64,000 nt of DNA from Peptoniphilus rachelemmaiella (GTDB lineage Bacteria > Bacillota > Clostridia > Tissierellales > Peptoniphilaceae): assembly GCF_943169845.1 (NCBI RefSeq), contig NZ_CALPBW010000007.1, positions 38,428 through 102,427 of the forward strand, given 5' to 3'. The notes under the pieces are model-generated. The model was not told the DNA's origin, ran no database searches, and saw only the letters and a program-made list of their open reading frames with translations. The position numbers were made by a program, and so were the translations under genes. Positions 1-6,080 of this stretch are shown here, one piece after another. The first letter of the stretch is position 1; every line of letters begins with the position of its first letter.

Positions 1-714
1 GCCTTGGAACTGTTTCATGTGGCTGAAATAGCTGTTGACCATGGGATCGGAATAGACGGCGGCCTTTTGATGGGGGTTTTCCCCGTAGCGCAGATCCCCG
101 TCTTTTTTCAGGCCGATGGTCAAGAGATCGTCATCTTCACCCGTCACTTCCTTGAAGTAGCGGGCGATCATGGAATCGTAGTAAGCGGTTTTGCTGAAGG
201 CCTTCATGGCCAGCTTCCGGCGGAAGGCGAGGTCGTCTTTTCCTTCTTTTAATACGGCGAGCACATCATCGTAGTCGGCGGGATCCGTGACGATGAGCAC
301 GTCTTTGTGGTTTTTCGCCGCAGAGCGCACCATGGAGGGGCCGCCGATGTCGATGTTTTCGATCATGTCGGCTTCCGATTTCTTTTGTTTGTAGCTTTCT
401 TCGAAGGCGTAAAGATTGACGCAGACCAAGTCGATGTTGCCGATGCCGTGTTCCTTCACCGTATCCACGTGGCTCTTTTCGTCCCGTTTATAGAGAATGC
501 CGCCGTGTACCTTCGGATGCAGGGTCTTTACCCGACCGTCCAGCATTTCGGGAAAGCCTGTGTAGGCGTCAATGGGCGTGACGTCGACGCCGCCTTCGGC
601 GATGGTTTTCAAGGTGCCGCCGGTGGACAACAGGGTGAAGCCCAAATCCACCAGGCCCTTGGCGAAGCTTACAATATTTGTCTTATCCGTGACGGACAAC
701 AGTGCGTATTTCAT
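1..714 (-). CDS. purH: Bifunctional AICAR formyltransferase / IMP cyclohydrolase, N-terminal part (cut by window edge)
   Basis: Catalyses the last two steps of IMP synthesis in the cytoplasm. The 238 codons visible begin MKYALLSVTDKTN and cover the cyclohydrolase (MGS-like) domain, with the STGGT and DGRVKTLHPKVHGG motifs, and the start of the formyltransferase domain at LRYGENPHQ. The gene runs off the left edge, so the C-terminal half is not seen. Its ATG overlaps the purN TGA by 4 bases (ATGA), so translation is probably coupled. It is the fourth gene of purF-purM-purN-purH. Family assignment is secure. Confidence 0.96.
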   Translation of the reverse strand, partial: MKYALLSVTDKTNIVSFAKGLVDLGFTLLSTGGTLKTIAEGGVDVTPIDAYTGFPEMLDGRVKTLHPKVHGGILYKRDEKSHVDTVKEHGIGNIDLVCVNLYAFEESYKQKKSEADMIENIDIGGPSMVRSAAKNHKDVLIVTDPADYDDVLAVLKEGKDDLAFRRKLAMKAFSKTAYYDSMIARYFKEVTGEDDDLLTIGLKKDGDLRYGENPHQKAAVYSDPMVNSYFSHMKQFQG

Positions 715-1265
715 AGGATGCCCTCCTCGCATAATCGAATGGCTGTTTTAAGTAATTGATGCTCCAAAACGAGCACCGTTTGTTGAATGGCTTCCGGCGA
801 CGATAATTTTTCGATGTCTACGGAAGATTGAAGCAAGATGGCGCCGCCGTCGACGGTTTCGGTGACGTAGTGCACCGTAGCACCGCTTCGTTTTTCCCCG
901 TGGGCGAACACGGCTTCGTGGACGTGCATGCCATACATGCCCTTGCCGCCGTATTTCGGCAGAAGGGCCGGATGGATGTTAATGATGCGCCCGGCGTAGC
1001 GCGTCAATAGCTCCTTGCCGAGGATTTTTAAATAGCCGGCGAGGACGATAAAGTCGATCTGATTCTCTTCCAAGACGGCCATGAGGTCCCCGTCTTCTTC
1101 AACGAAAGTGGCCTTTCCCGCCTCCTTCGCCCGCACGAGGCCATAGGCGTCGCGGCGATTGGAGACGACCAGGGCGATGTGTGATTTGAAAAATCCTTCG
1201 GCTTCCGCATCTAAGAGGGACTGTAAATTGGTCCCGGAGCCGGAGATCATGACGGCGATTTTCAT
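711..1265 (-). CDS. purN: Phosphoribosylglycinamide formyltransferase, folate-dependent
   Basis: GAR transformylase: moves a formyl group from 10-formyl-THF to GAR, the third purine step. It has 184 residues, slightly short of the usual 190-210. MKIAVMISGSGTNLQ is the phosphate-binding N-terminus. NIHPALLP carries the catalytic Asn and His, and TVDGGAIL carries the catalytic Asp. The ATG overlaps the purM stop by 4 bases, and the stop overlaps the purH start by 4 bases, so purM-purN-purH read as one coupled unit. Nothing odd. Confidence 0.96.
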   Translation of the reverse strand: MKIAVMISGSGTNLQSLLDAEAEGFFKSHIALVVSNRRDAYGLVRAKEAGKATFVEEDGDLMAVLEENQIDFIVLAGYLKILGKELLTRYAGRIINIHPALLPKYGGKGMYGMHVHEAVFAHGEKRSGATVHYVTETVDGGAILLQSSVDIEKLSSPEAIQQTVLVLEHQLLKTAIRLCEEGIL

Positions 1266-2296
1266 TTCAGCACGGTCTTGCCTTCGCCCTTGGTGATTTC
1301 GCCGATCACCGTGGCTTTTTCGTCGGTCTTTTCATTTAAATAGGCCAGGGCTTTTTCCGCGTCGTCTTTGGACACGATAAGGACCATGCCGATGCCCATA
1401 TTAAAGGAGCGATAGAGCTCTTCTTCGGCGATGGCGCCGGTGTTTTCGATGAAGGTAAAGAGATCGCCCTTGTCCCAGCTGCCCTTTTCGATGGTGCAGT
1501 TTAAGTCGTCGGACAAGATGCGGGGAATGTTTTCGATAAATCCGCCGCCGGTAATATTTGAGACGCCCTTCACTTCCACTTCCTCCATCAGGCCCAAAAC
1601 GGGTTTCACATAGAGGCGGGTGGGGCGAAGAAGCACTTCGCCGACGGTGCCTTCAAGGCCTTCCACCGTACTGTTAATGTCCAGCTTTAAGTGATCGAAG
1701 AAGAGCTTCCGCGCCAGGCTGTAGCCGTTGGAATGGAGGCCGCTGGATGCGAGGCCGATGACCACATCCCCCTCCTTCACTTTGCTTCCGTCGATGATTT
1801 TATTTTTATCGCAAAGACCCACGGCAAAGCCGGCCAGGTCGTATTCGTCTTCCGAATACATCCCCGGCATTTCCGCCGTTTCGCCGCCGATTAAAGCGCA
1901 GCCCGATTGGCGACATCCTTCGGCCACACCTTCCACGATCTTTTGCATTTTTTCAGCGGAGACGCGGCCCGTGGCCACGTAATCCAAAAAGAACAGGGGC
2001 TTCGCGCCTTGGCAGATCAAGTCGTTCACGCTCATGGCCACGAGATCGATGCCCACGGTGTCGTGAATGTCCATCATTTGTGCCACCATAAGCTTTGTGC
2101 CTACGCCGTCGGTGGCGCCTAAAAGCACCGGGTGTTCCATGTCCTTGGCGGCGGAAAGATCATAGCCGCCACTGAACAAACCGATGTCGCCTAATACATT
2201 CTTGTCGTAAGTGGATGCGACGGCTTTTTTCATGAGTTCGACGGCACGATTGCCTTCGGTAATGTCGACGCCGGCGTCTTTGTACGATAAAGTCAT
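1262..2296 (-). CDS. purM: Phosphoribosylformylglycinamidine cyclo-ligase (AIR synthetase)
   Basis: Closes the imidazole ring of FGAM to AIR using ATP. The 344 residues match the family length. Typical stretches are DGVGTKLMVA near residue 65, GGETAEMPGMY near 140 and SSGLHSNGYSLAR near 190, characteristic of the PurM/ThiL/HypE ATP-binding fold. The ribosome site AGGAGG sits 4 bases before the ATG and overlaps the end of purF, which ends 8 bases upstream. Cytoplasmic, part of the purF operon. Confidence 0.97.
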   Translation of the reverse strand: MTLSYKDAGVDITEGNRAVELMKKAVASTYDKNVLGDIGLFSGGYDLSAAKDMEHPVLLGATDGVGTKLMVAQMMDIHDTVGIDLVAMSVNDLICQGAKPLFFLDYVATGRVSAEKMQKIVEGVAEGCRQSGCALIGGETAEMPGMYSEDEYDLAGFAVGLCDKNKIIDGSKVKEGDVVIGLASSGLHSNGYSLARKLFFDHLKLDINSTVEGLEGTVGEVLLRPTRLYVKPVLGLMEEVEVKGVSNITGGGFIENIPRILSDDLNCTIEKGSWDKGDLFTFIENTGAIAEEELYRSFNMGIGMVLIVSKDDAEKALAYLNEKTDEKATVIGEITKGEGKTVLK

Positions 2297-2304
2297 AATG
2301 CCTC

Positions 2305-3651
2305 CTAAATAACCGTAGGGTCTACCGGGTAGTCCCCGTTAAAACAAGCGATGCAGTAATTGTCTACGCTCTTCTTTCCTGCGCGGGCCAGGCCGTCCAT
2401 GGAGATAAAGGCCAGGGAGTCGGCGCCGATGTTTTCTTCGATTTCCTTAATGCTTTGGTTGGCGGCGATTAAATGCTTCCTGTTCGGCGTGTCGATGCCG
2501 TAGTAGCAGGAATATTTTACCGGCGGCGAGGTGATGCGCATATGCACTTCCTTGGCACCGGCCTCCCGCAAGCGGTGAATTAAATTGCGGCTCGTGGTGC
2601 CGCGCACAATGGAGTCGTCCAACAAGACGATGGATTTGCCCTTTACCACGTCGCCTAAGGGATTGAGCTTAAGTTTTACCGCCATGTCCCGTTCTTTTTG
2701 GGTGGGCTTAATAAAGGTGCGGCCCATGTAGCGGTTCTTTACCAGGCCTTCGCCGTAGGGAATCTTTGCCGCTTGGGCATAGCCAATGGCGGAAGGAATG
2801 CCGCTGTCCGGCACGGGCACGACGAGATCCACATCACAGGGCGCTTCTTCCCACAAAATTTCGCCGCAGCGTCTTCTGAAGGTGTAGGCGTTAATGTCGT
2901 CCAGAGTGGCGTCGTTTCTCGCGAAGTAGACGTATTCGAAAATGCAGTTTTTCGGCGTATCTTCCGATTCGTAATGATCGGAATGGATGCCCGTTTCGTC
3001 GATGACGAGAATTTCCCCGGCGGCGATGTCTCTGGTCATTTGGCCGCCGATAATTTCAATGGCGGCATTTTCGCTGGCCACGATGACATCGTCTTTGTCT
3101 CGGCCTAAAACCAAGGGGCGGAAGCCATTGGGATCCCTAAAGGCCACGACCTTGCCCTTGAGCAGCGCCGTTACCGAATAAGCGCCCTTAATGACGCCCA
3201 TGGTCTTTTTAATGGCGGCCACAATGTCGCCGTCGTAGTAGCGGGTAATTAAGTACAAAATTACTTCCGTGTCGTTGGTGGTTTGAAACATCATCCCTTC
3301 TTCTTCCAGCCGTTCACGAAGCACTTGGTAGTTCACCAAATTGCCGTCGTTGGCGATGGCGATGGTTTCCCCGCCGATAAAACCCATAATGGGTTGAATA
3401 TTGTAATCGTGGGAACCTTCCGCCGTGGAATAGCGCACATGGCCGATGCCGATGTGTCCCGCCAGATCCCGTAAGCTTTCTTCCGTGTAGGCGTCGATGA
3501 CCAAACCCATGGCCCGCTTTCTCAAAATCTCTTCCCCATTGTCGATGGCCATACCCGTAGCTTCTTGTCCCCGGTGTTGCAGCGAATTCATTCCGTAAAA
3601 AAGACTGGTTGCTACATTCGATTTGCTATAAATTCCAATTACTCCACACAT
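2305..3651 (-). CDS. purF: Amidophosphoribosyltransferase, iron-sulfur type
   Basis: First committed enzyme of purine synthesis: PRPP plus glutamine to phosphoribosylamine. The protein has 448 residues. It begins MCGVIG, so the catalytic Cys is residue 2 and is exposed by removing the initiator Met, without the propeptide found in Bacillus subtilis. The PRPP loop is IVLLDDSIVRGTT around residues 341-353. Cys236, Cys382, Cys433 and Cys436 match the four [4Fe-4S] ligands of the Bacillus-type enzyme, which in that species are linked to oxygen-dependent turnover (established knowledge). First gene of the operon, behind a long structured leader. AAAGGA lies 11 bases before the ATG. Confidence 0.97.
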   Translation of the reverse strand: MCGVIGIYSKSNVATSLFYGMNSLQHRGQEATGMAIDNGEEILRKRAMGLVIDAYTEESLRDLAGHIGIGHVRYSTAEGSHDYNIQPIMGFIGGETIAIANDGNLVNYQVLRERLEEEGMMFQTTNDTEVILYLITRYYDGDIVAAIKKTMGVIKGAYSVTALLKGKVVAFRDPNGFRPLVLGRDKDDVIVASENAAIEIIGGQMTRDIAAGEILVIDETGIHSDHYESEDTPKNCIFEYVYFARNDATLDDINAYTFRRRCGEILWEEAPCDVDLVVPVPDSGIPSAIGYAQAAKIPYGEGLVKNRYMGRTFIKPTQKERDMAVKLKLNPLGDVVKGKSIVLLDDSIVRGTTSRNLIHRLREAGAKEVHMRITSPPVKYSCYYGIDTPNRKHLIAANQSIKEIEENIGADSLAFISMDGLARAGKKSVDNYCIACFNGDYPVDPTVI

Positions 3652-3674
3652 AGTTTGTGTTTGATCCTTTCTAT

Positions 3675-3752
3675 CTAACGATACCTTCTTCGTTCGTGCA
3701 ACTTTGTTTTTCTAAAAGGATACTTTTTCATCGGCTTCCCTAATGAAGCCAC
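3675..3752 (-). CDS. Possible small basic peptide in the purF leader
   Basis: A GTG 8 bases after a clear GGGAGG opens 25 codons ending at TAG, 23 bases before purF. The peptide would start MASLGKPMKKYPFRK and is rich in Lys and Arg. It lies between the leader terminator and purF. It may be a leader peptide, a real microprotein or chance. A second in-frame choice, an upstream GTG, would give a different 14-codon frame. No family recognised, so confidence is low. Confidence 0.25.
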   Translation of the reverse strand: MASLGKPMKKYPFRKTKLHERRRYR

Positions 3753-3773
3753 GCACAAAACCTCCCATAAAAT

Positions 3774-3805
3774 GAAAAAAAGAGATACGGGTGCCGTACC
3801 TCTTT
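3774..3805 (-). terminator. Intrinsic terminator inside the purF leader (probable attenuator)
   Basis: On the minus strand AAAGAGGTACGG, a 3-base loop and CCGTATCTCTTT form a 12-bp stem with one G-T wobble, followed directly by a run of T. No minus-strand gene lies between it and the divergent gene at 4078, so it does not end an upstream gene. It stands between the purF promoter (3940-3968) and purF, which is the position of an attenuator. Confidence 0.75.
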
Positions 3806-3809
3806 ACAT

Positions 3810-3930
3810 GCCTACACTGAGGGCGTAGCTTGGCCATTTTTTAACGCAAGAAAAAATAAGCTCGCGAAAAGCCAAGTGCTTTAAATGCAATTGAATGAAT
3901 TCAAAACGGATCAACCCCACGCCCCCCTTT
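3810..3930 (-). promoter_or_regulatory. Structured 5' leader of the purF operon, candidate riboswitch or protein-controlled attenuator
   Basis: The transcript from the promoter at 3940-3968 would carry nested helices. GGGGGCGT (about 3919-3926) can pair with ACGCCCTC (3819-3826). Inside this, CTTGGC (3871-3876) pairs with GCCAAG (3829-3834), and CGCGAG (3861-3866) pairs with CTTGCG (3845-3850) through one wobble. A competing CTAC/GTAG hairpin covers about 3812-3828. The terminator at 3774-3805 follows at once. I see no purine-aptamer core, no ZTP/pfl motif and no ykkC/PRPP motif. The pairings are seen by eye; function is inferred. Confidence 0.45.
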
Positions 3931-3939
3931 GTCGAAATT

Positions 3940-3968
3940 ATTGTACCATATTTTTTTAGGCGGAACAA
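3940..3968 (-). promoter_or_regulatory. Predicted sigma-A promoter of the purF operon
   Basis: On the minus strand TTGTTC (3963-3968), a 17-base spacer and TACAAT (3940-3945). It gives a leader of roughly 280 bases before purF. Confidence 0.6.
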
Positions 3969-4009
3969 TCGGCCGGGAAAAAATACGGGACGTGTCGGGA
4001 AAATCCATC

Positions 4010-4038
4010 TTGTCAGTTTCGATCAATCGTGAAATAAT
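4010..4038 (+). promoter_or_regulatory. Predicted promoter of the patatin-like gene
   Basis: TTGTCA (4010-4015), a 17-base spacer and AATAAT (4033-4038), ending 39 bases before the ATG. It is divergent from the purF promoter. Confidence 0.45.
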
Positions 4039-4077
4039 GAAAACAAAACAAGATTTCGTCAACGAAAAGAGGGATAC

Positions 4078-4908
4078 ATGCTTGGAATAATTGATGTAGG
4101 CGGCGGCATGCGCGACGTGTTCGGCGCCGGCGTATTGGACTATTGTTTGGATCATTGCATTCAATTCGACTACTGCCTCGGCGTCTCAGCCGGTGCCAGC
4201 AATTTAATCGGCTACTTGGCACAGCAGCCGGGCCGCTCCAAAACCTTTTACACGGACTACGCCTTTCGCGACGACTACATGGGCGTGAAGCACTACAAGG
4301 AAACCGGGGATTTCATTAATCTGGATTACATCTACGGCACCCTTTCCAATCACGACGGGGAATACCCCCTGGATCTGGATCAGGTAAAGGCCTCTTCCGC
4401 GCAATTTGTCATCGTGGCCACCGATGCCTTCACAGGCGAGGCCACCTATTTTACAAAAGACGATTTGGCCCAAGACCGCTACGGCGCCATCGCCGCCTCG
4501 GCCTGCGTGCCGGTGGTCAATCGCCCCTTGGCGTTTCAGGGCGGCCACTACGTCGACGGCGGCGTCTCCGATCCCATTCCCATCGAGAAGGCGCAAGCCG
4601 ACGGCGTGACAAAGACGGTGGTCATTTTGACGCGGCCAAAGGATTACTTCAGGCGCCCGCGGCGGGATCTCTACTTCGTCCTGCGCCTCCGAAGAAAATA
4701 TCCCGCCCTGGCCCGGGCCCTTTCCAAGCGGGCCGAAACCTACAACCGTCAGCTGCGCCGCATTTTAGCCGACGACAACACCCTCGTCATCGCCCCCCAA
4801 TCCACCCTTCACATGAAGACCTTGAAATTGGATCTGAAGAAAATGAACATCCTCTACGACGAGGGCTATAAAAAAGGCGCACAAATCGAAAAATGGCTTG
4901 CCCGCTGA
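4078..4908 (+). CDS. Patatin-like phospholipase family protein
   Basis: Predicted serine lipid acyl hydrolase of 276 residues with a Ser-Asp dyad. The oxyanion loop GGGMR is near residue 8, the nucleophile elbow GVSAG near 38 and the DGG motif (YVDGGVSDPIP) near 160. There is no signal peptide or membrane segment, so it is probably cytoplasmic. It resembles the YjjU-like bacterial patatins. The physiological substrate cannot be told. RBS AAGAGGG precedes the ATG. It stands alone on the plus strand, divergent from purF. Its downstream terminator region is interrupted by the IS3-family copy at 4961. Confidence 0.88.
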   Translation: MLGIIDVGGGMRDVFGAGVLDYCLDHCIQFDYCLGVSAGASNLIGYLAQQPGRSKTFYTDYAFRDDYMGVKHYKETGDFINLDYIYGTLSNHDGEYPLDLDQVKASSAQFVIVATDAFTGEATYFTKDDLAQDRYGAIAASACVPVVNRPLAFQGGHYVDGGVSDPIPIEKAQADGVTKTVVILTRPKDYFRRPRRDLYFVLRLRRKYPALARALSKRAETYNRQLRRILADDNTLVIAPQSTLHMKTLKLDLKKMNILYDEGYKKGAQIEKWLAR

Positions 4909-4981
4909 TCCGGCACCGATAAACAATTCCATTTCCGACAAAAAAAGACCCGCGATAGAGTGACCCCATAAAGTTGGACTT

Positions 4982-5016
4982 AATCGAGCAAGCGAAATGC
5001 TTGCTCGATTTTGTTT
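4982..5016 (+). terminator. Hairpin terminator inside the IS3-family end, copy 1
   Basis: AATCGAGCAAGC, loop GAAAT, GCTTGCTCGATT: a perfect 12-bp stem followed by TTTTGTTTT on the plus strand. It would stop transcription entering the element from the lipase side. Confidence 0.7.
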
Positions 5017-5085
5017 TACATAATATTCGTTATATGCAGATTGCATCCGTTCACGGTATTGCTTTGGACTCAAGCCTCCTAACTT

Positions 5086-5265
5086 TTATTTGATTCGATC
5101 GTTGTTGTAATAGTGGATAAAGTTTTTAATAGCCCGGACGAGTTCTCTCCGGCTCTGGTAGATGTGACCGTCGTAGATTTCTCTTTTCAGTACACTGAAG
5201 AAGTTCTCCATGGGTGCGTTGTCGTAGCAGTTGCCTTTTCTCGACATGGCTTGAGTGGTCAGTAT
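5086..5265 (-). pseudogene. IS3-family transposase OrfB, C-terminal fragment
   Basis: The fragment reads MSRKGNCYDNAPMENFFS then NFIHYYNNDRIK, the signature of the IS3/IS150 DDE integrase C-terminus, including the catalytic Glu region. A GAA-to-TAA change relative to copy 2 stops it about 18 codons early. Upstream, the reading frame joins AT-rich foreign sequence. A small deletion between two GCCATG/GCATG repeats has also removed codons that copy 2 keeps. It cannot make an active enzyme. Confidence 0.85.
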
Positions 5266-5352
5266 GGAAAAATTTAAATTTTTAGGAAGCCTCGTATGTG
5301 AGAATATGTTAATCAATAAGCATCTTATTATTTAATATATCATTCTGGAGCA

Positions 5353-5387
5353 AAGAAAAAACAGCCCTCAAAAGAGCTGTTTAGATT
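5353..5387 (-). terminator. Terminator of the AT-rich island genes
   Basis: On the minus strand AAACAGCTCTTTTGAGGGCTGTTT forms a short hairpin followed by a T run, 30 bases after the stop of the small membrane protein gene. Confidence 0.6.
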
Positions 5388-5414
5388 GTTATTTTCTTGT
5401 TTTAGTCGCATTAC

Positions 5415-5672
5415 TTATATTAGATGACCTACAAACATTGCTATAGGCAGTAATAAGATTAACATAATATTCAATACTATAAATAATCCGTCCTTTTCCC
5501 TTACCCCAAATATTAAACCTATTAGTCCAATAATTGGGCAGATAAACATGGATGTGAGTCCAGTTGGTCTTAGACTTGTATAGCTTTCAAAGATGTCTAT
5601 TGGCAGTAGGTAGGAAATCGCAAAAATCGTGAGTCCAAGTAGAAATAATTTTTTACTGATATTTTTCTTCAT
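5415..5672 (-). CDS. Small membrane protein of unknown function
   Basis: 85 residues, almost all hydrophobic, with two or three predicted membrane segments: residues about 8-26, 40-57 and 63-82. It starts MKKNISKKLFLLG. The ribosome site AAAGAGA precedes the ATG. It is the last gene of the AT-rich island, 20 bases after the chimeric relic. Codon use (AAA, ATT, TTA) matches the island, not the host. No family recognised. It might belong to the degraded second transporter system or be a small immunity-like protein; this is only a guess from context. Confidence 0.65.
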   Translation of the reverse strand: MKKNISKKLFLLGLTIFAISYLLPIDIFESYTSLRPTGLTSMFICPIIGLIGLIFGVREKDGLFIVLNIMLILLLPIAMFVGHLI

Positions 5673-5692
5673 ACTATTCTCTTTCTTTGAAA

Positions 5693-6068
5693 TTATATTG
5701 TTCGAATTAAATCTGTAGTCGGTCTGTTTAAAATTCTCTTTAAAGAAAAATGATAGATGATTAGATTAATACCATAGACGACTAATGAAAATCCTAAGAA
5801 ACTTTTATAGTCATAATATTTTATTAAAGTACTCATTCTTAAATTAGAAGCGATTATCGACATTATAAACATAACTCCTAAACTTGTTATAATAGAAATT
5901 GTAACCGACTTTTCAAAGTAAAATTTAATTTTAAAAATCGCACCATCTTTTCCATTTTTTACAGATATATCTCCATTGTCTGCCTCAACAATTGATTTTG
6001 CCATGACAAGTCCTATGCCAAAGCCCTTAGAGTCAGGACTTTTGTAAAATCTTACTAATATTCTTACT
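5693..6068 (-). pseudogene. Chimeric relic: histidine kinase tail fused to ABC permease tail
   Basis: Reading from about 6068, the frame gives FYKSPDSKGFGIGLVMAKSIVEA then DGAIFKIKFY. That matches the G2 box and end of the intact kinase at 9270 (FYKTPDSNGFGIGLAMAKTIVE). From about residue 35 it changes to membrane segments ending YGINLIIYHFSL then TDLIRTI, matching the end of the intact permease at 6081 (YGINILIYKTTL, DLIRGFD). No in-frame start precedes the kinase part except by frameshift. An ATG with AGGAGGG at 6071 opens a frame that stops after 12 codons. This looks like the remains of a second kinase-ABC locus collapsed by deletion. Confidence 0.8.
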
Positions 6069-6080
6069 CATAAGTCCCTC

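Larger units (their letters stand above)
4961..5265 (-). mobile_element. IS3-family element copy 1, truncated 3' end
   Basis: Starts with the inverted-repeat end TGACCCCATAAAGTTGG, identical in this stretch to the copy at 10840. It keeps only the last roughly 300 bases, encoding the C-terminal part of OrfB. Similarity to copy 2 stops near 5265, where the AT-rich segment begins. The last 20 or so host bases outside the end also resemble those outside copy 2. Confidence 0.85.

Noticed and set aside
3774..3968. Known purine (guanine/adenine), ZTP or PRPP riboswitch before purF
   Set aside because: The conserved core bases of these classes are not present in the leader on the coding strand; only secondary structure is visible.
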